Source: Marine Group III euryarchaeote CG-Epi1 | GTDB taxonomy: Archaea; Thermoplasmatota; Poseidoniia; MGIII; CG-Epi1 | DNA: 64,000 bases | Reading direction: 5' to 3' | Assembly: GCA_001875345.1 (NCBI GenBank) | Contig: MIZA01000020.1 | Location: 1 to 64,000, forward strand | In this document: positions 28,708 to 38,300 of the stretch, one piece after another | Layout: every line of letters begins with the position of its first letter | Position numbering within the stretch: position 1 is the stretch's first letter | Program-made: the position numbers and the translations under genes | Notes under the pieces: generated by a model | Told to the model about the DNA's origin: nothing | The model's database searches: none | What the model saw: the letters and a program-made list of their open reading frames with translations, nothing else

Positions 28708-29048
28708 AGAAGTTCATCTAAATCTGCATCTTCCTCAAGATCAGGTAAATCAGAATCATCATCTAACAAGTCGCCCAGGTCATCGTCTATTTCCTCTTCA
28801 TCATCAGAATCATTAAAATCTTCTTTAAGTGAACCTCCACCAACAACTTTCAACCTTGTCCAAAGTGAAAATTCAGTAATATCGCTGCGACTTGCAAACC
28901 TTTTCGCATCGCTTACTGTTCTAAATTTTCCAAGAACAGGGTCACCTTCACCTGGCTCTGCAGGTAACATTACGTATCTCTCTTTATTTACGATATCGCC
29001 AACAAGAAGACGGACAGCTTTGAGTACTTCGGGATTCGATTCAGACAT
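28704..29048 (-). CDS. Hypothetical protein with a long acidic C-terminal tail
   Basis: No family recognised. The 114-residue product has a folded-looking N-terminal part (about 1-70) with VLKAVRLLVGDIV and DAKRFASRSDITEFSLWTR. It then has a tail of some 40 residues made almost wholly of Asp, Glu, Leu and Ser. It overlaps the PAC2 gene by four bases (ATGA) and so belongs to the PAC2-argS operon. Acidic tails of this sort often contact basic proteins or metal ions, but no function is proposed. Confidence 0.75.
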   Translation of the reverse strand: MSESNPEVLKAVRLLVGDIVNKERYVMLPAEPGEGDPVLGKFRTVSDAKRFASRSDITEFSLWTRLKVVGGGSLKEDFNDSDDEEEIDDDLGDLLDDDSDLPDLEEDADLDELL

Positions 29049-29076
29049 ATTAACTCTAGCATACCTAGCTAACCAC

Positions 29077-29086
29077 GTTTAAATAC
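29077..29086. promoter_or_regulatory. Palindromic TATA element shared by divergent tyrS and acidic-protein genes
   Basis: GTTTAAATAC reads as GTATTTAAAC on the other strand, so both strands offer a near-consensus TATA box. It lies 33 nt from the minus-strand start at 29048 and about 43 nt from tyrS at 29125. No second box is evident between the two genes. Confidence 0.6.
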
Positions 29087-29124
29087 TTTTTTGGTAACTC
29101 CAATAAAACCAAAGCAGTTAATTA

Positions 29125-30168
29125 ATGGCTCGTTTCGGTACAAATATGTCTGATCGTAAATCACTAGTAATGAGAGGAGTTTCAGAATGTGTTACTGAGG
29201 ATGAATTAGATAATTTGCTAACAAATAAAGAAACACCAAGAGCTTACGTCGGATTTGAGCCCTCAGGATTATTGCATGCTGGATCTCTGGTTCCCATGCT
29301 AAAATGTAAGGAACTTGTTGATGCAGGGTTTGAAGTGACAATTCTTTTGGCTGATTGGCACGGATACATTAATGATAAACTTGGAGGTAGTTGGGATAAC
29401 TTGAATGCAGGTGTAGAGTATCAAAGGCAAATGTTTTCCGTTTTTTGTCCAGGCGTTAAGTTCAAAACTGCAAGTGAAATCGTTAGTGAAGACGGTTACT
29501 GGGAAATGGTTCTACGTATTTCTAAAGCAAGTAGCTTGAAGAGAATGCGAAGAGCATTATCAATAATGGGAAGAGATGAAAAAGATGGCGATAAAGACAT
29601 GTCTAAATTTTTCTATCCTGCGATGCAAGCTGCAGACATCTACGCTTTAGAGGCTGATTTGGCTCTCGGTGGGATGGATCAAAGGCACGCGCACATGTTG
29701 GCGAGAGACGCTGCAGATAAATTGAAATTGCGTAAACCTGTTGCACTTCATACGCCACTCCTTGGATCGTTATCTGGACCTGGTAGAATGGATACTGATG
29801 TTAAAATGTCTAAATCAGACCCAAGAGGAACCTTGTTAATTCATGATGATAAGAAAAAGCTGACTAAGAAATTGTCAAAAGCATACTGTCCCCCAGAAAG
29901 AGAAGGAAATCCAGTTCTTGACCTCTGGCAACATTTGCTTGAACCAGCACTTGGTAAAATAGTAATTGAAAGGCCTGAAAAGTTTGGAGGAAATTTAGAA
30001 TTTAAATCGTACGAAAAATTAGAGTTGGCGTATACATCTGGCTCATTACACCCTCTCGATTTAAAAAATGGAACCGCAGCAGCCCTATTCGAAATAGTAA
30101 AACCATTACAGGATTCTTGTGCGGCAGAACCTGCAAACTACGAAAAATTACTATCTGCAATTCAATAG
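29125..30168 (+). CDS. tyrS: Tyrosyl-tRNA synthetase
   Basis: Archaeal/eukaryal-type TyrRS, 347 residues. It has FEPSGLLHAGSLV with HAGS (51-54) as HIGH, LLADWHGYINDKLGG, a tyrosine-recognition region around YPAMQAADIYAL, the GGMDQRHAHMLARD block, and VKMSKSDP. An alternative ATG is at 29146, but the ATG at 29125 is close to the promoter and adds only seven residues. The 3' end overlaps the convergent DUF309 gene by 18 bases. Confidence 0.95.
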   Translation: MARFGTNMSDRKSLVMRGVSECVTEDELDNLLTNKETPRAYVGFEPSGLLHAGSLVPMLKCKELVDAGFEVTILLADWHGYINDKLGGSWDNLNAGVEYQRQMFSVFCPGVKFKTASEIVSEDGYWEMVLRISKASSLKRMRRALSIMGRDEKDGDKDMSKFFYPAMQAADIYALEADLALGGMDQRHAHMLARDAADKLKLRKPVALHTPLLGSLSGPGRMDTDVKMSKSDPRGTLLIHDDKKKLTKKLSKAYCPPEREGNPVLDLWQHLLEPALGKIVIERPEKFGGNLEFKSYEKLELAYTSGSLHPLDLKNGTAAALFEIVKPLQDSCAAEPANYEKLLSAIQ

Positions 30169-30522
30169 TTTAGGAGGCACTTTACTTGATATTCCAGAAA
30201 TATCTGGTGTATTTGGAATTGTCAAAATCATTTCAGCAATCCACTCTCTAAATTCTATTAAATTAATTTTCCTGTAATCTTCTGGAAATGTATGCAATAA
30301 TTCAGGTAACTGCCTCATTAGTCTCTGAGCGGCTCCCAAATTTCCTGTTTCAATATGTACTGCGAGAGCATCTGCTTGAGCTAATGTTTGAACTGTATCT
30401 TTCTCATCACGATTATCTAATTCAAGCCAAATATCTTCAAAAATTTCATGAGCTTCGTGATAATCTCCCCTGTTATGCTCCTTTATTGCCCTTTCCCAAA
30501 GTTCGTTTATAAATTCAGACAT
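30151..30522 (-). CDS. DUF309-family helical protein
   Basis: A 123-residue all-helical protein with the DUF309 signature H25-E26-x2-E29-x2-W32 in a YHEAHEIFEDIW segment. A second helical hairpin (QADALAVHIETGNLGAAQRLM) follows. The conserved His/Glu residues suggest metal or ligand binding, but the family has no known function. The C-terminal 25 residues are extended and overlap tyrS. It lies three bases downstream of a thioesterase gene, in a minus-strand operon with that and the M3 peptidase. Confidence 0.8.
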   Translation of the reverse strand: MSEFINELWERAIKEHNRGDYHEAHEIFEDIWLELDNRDEKDTVQTLAQADALAVHIETGNLGAAQRLMRQLPELLHTFPEDYRKINLIEFREWIAEMILTIPNTPDISGISSKVPPKLLNCR

Positions 30523-30525
30523 TAA

Positions 30526-31104
30526 TCAATGCCAGCGATGATATGCGGGGTGGCCTTCTTTTACAGCAACAAATAAGCCCCGACCCGTCGCACATGTCTT
30601 GCCATCTGCTTTTAACTCGATTATAACTTCAGCCCGGTCTTCCTGCAAAGCTAAAACTCTACTGTTTAATTTTAACTTTATTCCTAGAGGAGTTGGTCGC
30701 TTTAACTTAATTTCATACTGGGCAGTTACCGTACACTGTGGCTTTTCCCAATCGTTCTTATCCATTATTGCCATTGCTGCCGTCCAATTACCGTGACAGT
30801 CAATCAGCGAACCTATAATGCCACCATTAATCACTCCAGGAAAAGCTTGATGTTTTTCTTCACATTTAAACTCTGCTATTAGACCGCCGTTGGAACGATA
30901 AGACTTAAGCTGTAGACCGTCTTTGTTGGAGGGGCCACAGCCGAAACATATAGAATTGGGGGCAAATTCATCTTGTACAGGAAGGCCACTCAAAACCAGA
31001 TTTTTATTATCAGTCTTAATTTGTATGTCTACCTTATCTGATGGACTGCAATTAGAGCAGCTGTGATCTGAAGAAAAGGAATCTTCAACCGAATTATCGC
31101 TCAT
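30526..31104 (-). CDS. Hotdog-fold thioesterase (PaaI/4HBT-like)
   Basis: A 192-residue acyl-CoA thioesterase candidate. The hotdog domain spans about residues 45-170, with HQAFPGVINGGIIGSLIDCHGNW as the helix and active-site loop (shown here by its ends; key residues are N-G-G and D-x-H-G). YEIKLKRPTP and a C-terminal strand follow. The N-terminal 45 residues are rich in Cys, Ser and Asp, with CSNC and CFGCGPSN pairs that could bind zinc. It overlaps the M3 peptidase stop by four bases. Confidence 0.8.
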   Translation of the reverse strand: MSDNSVEDSFSSDHSCSNCSPSDKVDIQIKTDNKNLVLSGLPVQDEFAPNSICFGCGPSNKDGLQLKSYRSNGGLIAEFKCEEKHQAFPGVINGGIIGSLIDCHGNWTAAMAIMDKNDWEKPQCTVTAQYEIKLKRPTPLGIKLKLNSRVLALQEDRAEVIIELKADGKTCATGRGLFVAVKEGHPAYHRWH

Positions 31105-32804
31105 GATAATTCCTTAATTTGTTCCTCTATTAAGCTTGCTGCGTACTCTAGAGTCTCATCATCGAAGCTAAACTTAGCTCCTGCTGCCTCATATAACTCA
31201 GGTAATGTAGCATTACCGCCAAGGCCCAACGCAGCTTTGTAATCCTTAATAGCTTTTTTTTCATCATCCAACGAATTACCCCATATTTGTATTGCACCTA
31301 GCTGAGCCATTCCATACTCAACATAATAGAATGGTACATGATAAATATGCAATTTATTGTGCCAACCTGTAGCTATTATATCATCACATCCGCTGTAATC
31401 TATATGTTCAGACATTTGGAACCTTTCCCAAAGATTAGTCCACTCTTCATCACAGTTGCTTGGATCTAACGCTTTTTCGGGATTTGTATAGGCCCAGTGC
31501 TGAAATGCATCCACGACTGCCATATATGGCCAAAACATAATTACTTTTTCTAAATGCTCAATTCTTGCCCTTGCAGAATCTTCTTCAGAGTAAAAGCCTC
31601 CATCTTTCTTAGTCAAAAAGGGAGAAGCTAGAAGCTCCATAGCCATTGAAGCAACCTCAGCAAATTCCATTCCGACATCTCTCTGACTCGTATAGGGCAA
31701 ATCAGAAGATTCAAACACATGGAACGCATGTCCACCCTCATGAATCATCGTCTGAACATCGCTATGTGTTCCAACGGCATTCATAAAGATAAAAGGTAGG
31801 CGTTGATAGGGATATTCAGTACAATAACCACCGGGAGCCTTGCCCTTACGATTCCCTAAATCCAATAAGCCCTTCTCTCTCATTATCTCAAAATGATTGC
31901 CTAAGTCAGAATCTACTGAGCTAAATATATTATGACATTTTTCTTCTAATTCACTAGCATCTTCAAAAGGAACAAGAGCATCTCTTCCAAATATATCTAC
32001 ACTTAAGTCCCATGGTTTTAGTTTGTCGAGACCAAGTGCTTCCTTACGCTTTTGAAGTAATTTACTTGCTAAGGGTACAATAATCTTCTCGATAGAATCA
32101 TGAAATGTTAAGCAATCATCAGGAGTGTAATCAAATCTTTTCAAATATTCCCATCTCCAAGCTCTGTAGTCGTCATAACCTGAATTCTTAGCAATGGACA
32201 TACGAATCTTGAGAATCTTCTTCCAAATTTGGTTTATTTCATCTCTATCCTTAAGTCTTCTGGCTGAAGCTAGTTTCCAAGCTTTTTCACGTTTATTTCT
32301 ATCTGTTTCTAGCATGACAGGAGATAATCGAGTTAACGTAACCTCTTCATCATCCCAATTAACTGTTTGGGAACCAATAATCGCATCATATTCTTTTGAT
32401 AGTTTCGCGTCGGAAGTGTGAAGAGGAAGATTATCTTTTGAAAATAACTCCACTTCACTTTTCATTCCTCTCAAGGGAATTTCAAAATTGTCGGGTGATA
32501 ATTCGGACTCTAAAAATTTTATTTTAAGTGTTTGGTTTCTAGAACTTACATTTTCACTTATGTCTTCAAGAAATCTGTGATATCTGGACTTAGCTTCTTC
32601 ATCTGCAGTGTCCACAGTAGTAGAAACATATACTGAGGTTCCAACTTCCCCTATTAGTTCAGATAAATCAGACCAATACTTCATCCAGTCTGAAATGTTT
32701 TCTGAAGTTAGACCTGAATTCTCTAAATAATCGAAAAAAGGAATATATTTATCCCAAGACCAATCCATCATTTGGCTGCTATCTTTTGGTAAGACATGAT
32801 TCAT
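31101..32804 (-). CDS. M3-family oligoendopeptidase (PepF-like)
   Basis: Zinc metallopeptidase that degrades short peptides in the cytosol. The 567-residue protein carries HEGGH at 355-359 in MIHEGGHAFHVFE and the downstream glutamate ligand in FAEVASMAMELL. The substrate-binding tail has YHVPFYYVEYGMAQLGAIQIW. This YVEYGxAQLGA pattern is the oligoendopeptidase F branch. No signal peptide is seen. It is the first gene of an operon with the thioesterase and DUF309 genes. It probably acts downstream of the proteasome. Confidence 0.94.
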   Translation of the reverse strand: MNHVLPKDSSQMMDWSWDKYIPFFDYLENSGLTSENISDWMKYWSDLSELIGEVGTSVYVSTTVDTADEEAKSRYHRFLEDISENVSSRNQTLKIKFLESELSPDNFEIPLRGMKSEVELFSKDNLPLHTSDAKLSKEYDAIIGSQTVNWDDEEVTLTRLSPVMLETDRNKREKAWKLASARRLKDRDEINQIWKKILKIRMSIAKNSGYDDYRAWRWEYLKRFDYTPDDCLTFHDSIEKIIVPLASKLLQKRKEALGLDKLKPWDLSVDIFGRDALVPFEDASELEEKCHNIFSSVDSDLGNHFEIMREKGLLDLGNRKGKAPGGYCTEYPYQRLPFIFMNAVGTHSDVQTMIHEGGHAFHVFESSDLPYTSQRDVGMEFAEVASMAMELLASPFLTKKDGGFYSEEDSARARIEHLEKVIMFWPYMAVVDAFQHWAYTNPEKALDPSNCDEEWTNLWERFQMSEHIDYSGCDDIIATGWHNKLHIYHVPFYYVEYGMAQLGAIQIWGNSLDDEKKAIKDYKAALGLGGNATLPELYEAAGAKFSFDDETLEYAASLIEEQIKELS

Positions 32805-32840
32805 ACCATGTCAAAAAGAATGCTCTATTTTAGGACCACT

Positions 32841-35210
32841 TTAATTGACTTTAAGAACTTTAAAAGTTGTTGGACCTACTTTTACTTCATCGCCTTCCTT
32901 TGAACCCTCGAGTGATTTACCTATAGGGTTTGATAAAGGAATTTTTCCTTGCGGAATATTTGCATCTTCTTGGTTAACTAATTCAAATGTGTGCTCTGTT
33001 TCCTTTGTCAAATTCTTGACTGTAAGGCTAGTTCCTATGGAAGCTCCTGTTGATGAAGACGATTCTGTTGCTACAGGTTTATTCAAACTTTCAATACGAG
33101 CATCCTTAATTTTTTCTTCCAACTCTTTATTGCTGTCTGAAAGACTTTGAGCTTCTGCATTCATTTCATCGGCCATTTCTTTTTCTTTAGGTATTTCAAT
33201 TTCCATTGCTTTGATCTTTCGCTCGGTATCCTCTTCGCTACCTATAGTTGTTCCCTGAAGAAATTCTAGATCTTCTTTCAACTTTTCATGCTCTGTCTTC
33301 TCAGCTTCAAGTAACCTTTCAGCCTTGTTTCTATCATCAATACTGATATTTAGTTCTGCTTTAGCATCCTCGAATTGCTTCTTGAGTGTTTGCATAACTT
33401 TACTAACTTGCTGTGAAGCATTTTCTAAGGCTGCTAAATCTTTCTGAGTTTTTTCCTTACTCTTAACTTCGATCTTTAATTCGTCGTCAATTTTCTTGTT
33501 GGATTCCTTTTGATTATCAACCTGCTCTTGCAATTCCTTGAGTGAATCAGTCATACCAAGTATTTCATTTTCTTTTTGCCTAAATTGTTCACTACTTTGC
33601 TCGAGTTCAATTATTGTTTGCCTTTCAATATCTAATTCATTCATAGTTAATGATGCCTTTTCTCTTGCGTCATTAAGCTCTTTTTTCGCCTTTTCCAAAT
33701 TTGTAGTCAATGTCGTAAATTTATCATTTATTCTTTTCTTATTCTTTTCCATTAGTTTGACCTCTCTATCCAATTCTTTTCTTCTGTTAATAGCCTCGTT
33801 TCTTTCCGCAAGGGCAGATTTTTCCCTTTCATTAGCTTCTAAGGTATGCTGTTCCAATTCCATAATCTCTTTTTCTAAATTATTCTTTTCCTGAACAGTT
33901 TTATCGTATGAAGCTTTAACAGAATCATAAGACTCTAAAGCATTAACTGTATCTGGCTTCTCTAACTTCAGTTTCCTCTCAGCGTCAACTGCTTTAGTTT
34001 CGGCATCGTCACTCATCGTCCTTAGAGAACCTATTTCTCTTGTCATTCTATCACTAAGACGCATATCGTTTTCGTGTTTAGCTCTCAAATCTTCAATTTC
34101 TTTTTCAAGATTATTCTTTGCGGAAAGATCGTCTAACAACTCCTTTTCAGCCATTCTAGCTCTCTTCTCAACTTCTGATGTTGCGACTCTTGCAGTTTTC
34201 AATTTGGATTCTAGGGAACTATTTAGTGTATTGACACTCTGATTAAGGGCCGTAATACGATCTAATTCGTTTTCTAAGTCATCAATTCCGTCATAATCTA
34301 TGTCGTTAGTTGAAGCTCGAACGTCTTCGATTCTTTTCTCAGCCTCTTTCAACCTTTCTTCGGTATCTTCAAATTCTTGCATTAGTTCCTTGCTTTTTTC
34401 TAACTCTCCGTCATGGATCTTTTGCTGCCTTTCAATTAATTCCTGCTTTTTCAAAATCGCTTGCCATTCTTCATCGATATTCCCTAATATGTAGAGTGTT
34501 CCTCCTCCAGTAAGAGCAGTACCTATCAAAACAATAAAAAAACCTATTCCTGGACTCCATGAAACAGGCCCTAATCTTCCAGTGATTCTATCTGCTTCAC
34601 CTGCTTGTAACTGAACATATTCCTCACAATTTCCCTCACCGTAAAAAGTCAACAAATTTTTGATACACCCCAGTTCTTTATTCGAATCAGAACCTTCTGT
34701 ATTTGTTGATGAAAGTGCAACTTCATCTTGTATTAATGCATCTGACCAAGTAGTGTAAAACAAGAATGTAGACAAAAACCCTACTATGAGGACAATAATT
34801 GCAAAATATTTCAAATTTTTAAGCGCACTTCGCAAAGTATTCTGATGAAGACTACTCACTGCATTATTTGCCATGTAGGCAACAACCAAAGCCAGAAGAC
34901 CAGCTGCGTACGCTGTCATTTTTGCATTATTGGCTGAATCAACTTTATTTAGACAATAAACGCAATCTTGACTCTCATAGGTAACTGAGTTACTATTTCC
35001 TGTGGTATCGGTCAACAAATATGAATCTAAATAATAATGATATTGGAATGTATTATATTGAGTGACATTTCCAGTTTCTGGGTCTACTGTTTCTCTTGCT
35101 CCGTCAACTACAAACCATTTCCCGTAATCTCCAGTACTATTAACGGAAATTAGAATACAAAGAAATGTAACAACTGCTACCGCTTGTATTTGTTGTAATT
35201 GCTCTTTCAT
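32841..35210 (-). CDS. Membrane-anchored coiled-coil protein with a GreA C-terminal-like domain
   Basis: A 789-residue protein of unknown function. Four membrane helices (about 8-24, 98-115, 134-152 and 221-242) leave two outside loops, one with C83/C86 and one with C182/C195. A cytoplasmic coiled coil of roughly 460 residues follows (about 250-715), rich in Glu, Lys and Leu with heptads. The last 63 residues look like the C-terminal FKBP-like domain of bacterial GreA: SLTVKNLTKETEHTFELV, ANIPQGKIPLSNPIGKSL, GSKEGDEVKVGPTTFKVLKV. GreA itself is a short coiled coil plus this domain, but never membrane-bound. It is divergent to the AAA+ membrane gene 107 nt away. A CTTTAAATAG box (35233-35243, minus) fits a leaderless start. 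Confidence 0.85.
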   Translation of the reverse strand: MKEQLQQIQAVAVVTFLCILISVNSTGDYGKWFVVDGARETVDPETGNVTQYNTFQYHYYLDSYLLTDTTGNSNSVTYESQDCVYCLNKVDSANNAKMTAYAAGLLALVVAYMANNAVSSLHQNTLRSALKNLKYFAIIVLIVGFLSTFLFYTTWSDALIQDEVALSSTNTEGSDSNKELGCIKNLLTFYGEGNCEEYVQLQAGEADRITGRLGPVSWSPGIGFFIVLIGTALTGGGTLYILGNIDEEWQAILKKQELIERQQKIHDGELEKSKELMQEFEDTEERLKEAEKRIEDVRASTNDIDYDGIDDLENELDRITALNQSVNTLNSSLESKLKTARVATSEVEKRARMAEKELLDDLSAKNNLEKEIEDLRAKHENDMRLSDRMTREIGSLRTMSDDAETKAVDAERKLKLEKPDTVNALESYDSVKASYDKTVQEKNNLEKEIMELEQHTLEANEREKSALAERNEAINRRKELDREVKLMEKNKKRINDKFTTLTTNLEKAKKELNDAREKASLTMNELDIERQTIIELEQSSEQFRQKENEILGMTDSLKELQEQVDNQKESNKKIDDELKIEVKSKEKTQKDLAALENASQQVSKVMQTLKKQFEDAKAELNISIDDRNKAERLLEAEKTEHEKLKEDLEFLQGTTIGSEEDTERKIKAMEIEIPKEKEMADEMNAEAQSLSDSNKELEEKIKDARIESLNKPVATESSSSTGASIGTSLTVKNLTKETEHTFELVNQEDANIPQGKIPLSNPIGKSLEGSKEGDEVKVGPTTFKVLKVN

Positions 35211-35317
35211 AGAGTTGATTTTACCAGACCTTCTATTTAAAGTTTTTGATTTTTACTGAGTACGATTATGAACAAAACTATGAGATAACATTTTAATGGA
35301 GTAGTCTGTGAACGGCT

Positions 35318-38300
35318 ATGAAGGTCTGCCCAGTATGTGAAATGGAAGAGGAGGATAGTGCTCTTACATGTAGCATGTGTGGATCTGATTTTGAACCCTC
35401 TGTTAAAGAGGCTCCACCACAAGACTCTCCAGCTGATGTTCCTAACGATCTTTCTTCAGATATAGCTGAGATGAATCTAGACGAGGTAGAAAATACTGAA
35501 CCTGACTCAGAAGAGATAAGTGAATTAAGTGAAGAAGAAAAATTATTGGAAGAGACTCTAAGTGCTACTGAAACTGAAGCTTCAGAGGAAAAATCTGAAA
35601 GCAGTTTCACCAAATTTACTGAACAGTTCTCAGACATGGGAAAAATATTTGGCGACTTAAACAAAAGACTTGATGGAATATTCCTATCAAAAGGAGAATT
35701 GAATTACATTGCACCTTTAACTATAGTTGTAATTTCTATTTTATTACTTTCAGGAGTAATTGGATTAGCTGTATCTAGTGTACCTGGAACGGATCAAGAA
35801 TCTTCAGATGGATACAAACCTACTACACCCTACAATAAGGAAATAAATGGAATTACTGTACTAATTGGAAGAGGAGTTGCAGAACCTTTCTCAGGAGAAC
35901 CATTCAACTGTGAAATTTGGGATAGTCAAGTATATGAAGAATTTCAAGAAGTTAATGATGAAGGGTATTATATTCAATTAACTGACCGTAACGAAAATGG
36001 TACTGTCGATGATGAAGAAAGATACGGTTGTCCAGTCAACATGAAATTTATTAGTACTTTTTCGTTTATTATTCTTAATCTTCTTCTTTTAACTACTGCA
36101 TTTTATATCTACAATAAAGTTTCAAACACTGCAATAATCATACCAGTTATAGGTTTCGCGGTTGTTGAAACTATCTTATTTGCAATATACGGTGGATTGT
36201 TGAATAAAGTTATTTTTGCATTGCCTCTAACTATTGGCCTTGTTTGTACTGTAGGATTAATTGTAGCTTCTGGTGTTTTACTAATAAGAACTTCTCTAGG
36301 GCGTTCACTGAATGATCCACCTAGTCTTACATTCTACATATTCATCATAGCTGCTGCATTATTGTTTTCCTCTGTATTCTATAATTACTCACTTGGCCCT
36401 TATGCAATTTGTGACGGAGAATATACTCCATCAGAGCTTCTAGATTTAAAAAATAATGTCCCAGAAGATTTAAGGACAGAATGTCAAAATAAAGGTTATA
36501 AGAATTTACAAGCCGTACCTTTTGACTTAGGAAATGGAAGTAACATGATACTACTGTTATCTGCGACGTTCCTCTTCATAGGAGTTGCTAATTCGCTGAT
36601 TTCCAATACTAAGATTAACGACATTGATGAAGCAAAATACTTCTCTATGATTCTCTCCGGTCTTGGTTTACAATTTCTCATACTAGTTTTCAATGTAGTA
36701 ACTAGTGAAGATGGAGGCCTAGGATTTGACGAGAATGATACTGCACTAACTATCATGGCTCTTGGAGTAGCAACCATTGGAATGGTTTCATTTTATCGTA
36801 AAAGAAGAGGTGAAGCTGGATCTATGGGTGTCGCCTATTTCGTAATTTTTGCATCCGGAATTTTCGCTCTTTTCGGAACATTTATTGCCCCAGTAGTTCT
36901 TGGTGGTAATGATATTGAATGGCCAGAGGACGGGGATGAGCAATTTAATCTCGTCTTATCTGCTTTAGTAACTGCCGTAGGTTTCTGGCTAAGCTATAGA
37001 TTTGGATCTCAAAAACTACGTGAACTTTCAATCGCTAGTGATGCAGCAATGCCTAATCGTCAGGATGCTTTTGCGCCATCAGTTCCGGGTGAACAAAAGG
37101 CAATGCCCGAATGGACCGTTGACTCGGCTATGGAATTTTTGATGAACGAGTATGGTGATGAATTCCAAGTTGAACTCAAACACACTACAGAACATACACC
37201 CGATCTAGAATTAGTTGAAAAAACAATGATGGATACTGTAGATCAATCTGTTGAAATCAGACAAGCAATCGAAGTTGACTACGATGTGGATTTCCATGAA
37301 ATAGCTGAAGCATACTCTACTACGCAAGAAACTGTTGATGAAGTAATAACTCATTTAACTTCTGGTAAGAACATTATGCTTTTCGGAGAACCTGGAACTG
37401 GTAAAACTGCATTATCAAACATATTATTAACAAAATTATGTGGTGAAATTGAACAACCAAATGGTAGCATGGCTCCAAACTATACTATTGTTACAGCAAA
37501 TGCAGAATGGTCAAATTTCGATGTTATTGGTGGTATCTCTCCTGATGATTCTGGAGGGTACTACTTCAAGGATGGATATGTAGCTGAGGCTGCAAAATTA
37601 TGTGAAAAATCGATTCGTGAAAGAGGTAAACCTCACTATCTTGTTATTGATGAGTTTAACCGAGCTAATATTGATGAAGCGTTTGGTAAATTGTTTACAG
37701 TTTTTGAGTATCGAGATAAGCAACCTTTACTAACGCACAAAGAAACTGGAGGCGCTCCATTCATGATGCCGCCAGAATTCCGTATTATAGGAACTATGAA
37801 TACTCAGGATAAAAATACATTATTCAACGTTGGTTTTGCTCTAATGCGACGTTTTGCTTTTGTTGAAATTGGATTACCACTTCCTGAGGATGAATACCAC
37901 CGTATGCCTGTTTTTGTTTATTTTAAGCTCAAAAAACTTGGACTAGTTCCGGACAGGCCTGATGGCGATGGCTTGTGGAAATTTGGAGAAAAATGCCGCC
38001 ATTTTCCACAAAAGAAATTTGACTTCTACGACGAAGATGGAAATATGTACGCTTGTCACGAAAAACTGGTTAAATTCTTAACTCCTGGCGAAACCCCTAA
38101 GCGTGGTGACGAAACGCCTCTTGGAGTACGCACATTTAGGAAAATTGGACCTGCATTACTTATCGATTCAATGGTAACTATATTTAATTCGATTAAGAAG
38201 TATGGGCCAGAATTAGCCTTGGACAGAGTCATTAGATCCAACATAATGCCTTCACTTGAAGGTTTAGAAAGAAATGAAATAAGATGCATGTTCCTACATG

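Noticed and set aside
28681-29082. A serine-rich 133-residue open frame on the plus strand.
   Set aside because: It is the complement of the Asp/Glu-rich tail gene (GAT/GAA codons read as ATC/TTC and TCA/TCT); no ribosome-binding site and no homology.
33538-33894. Ser/Leu/Phe-rich open frames on the plus strand opposite the coiled-coil gene (also 34300-34513 and 32845-33150).
   Set aside because: Antisense of Glu/Lys-rich coiled coil gives Ser/Leu/Phe runs; they lack start context and are not conserved-looking.
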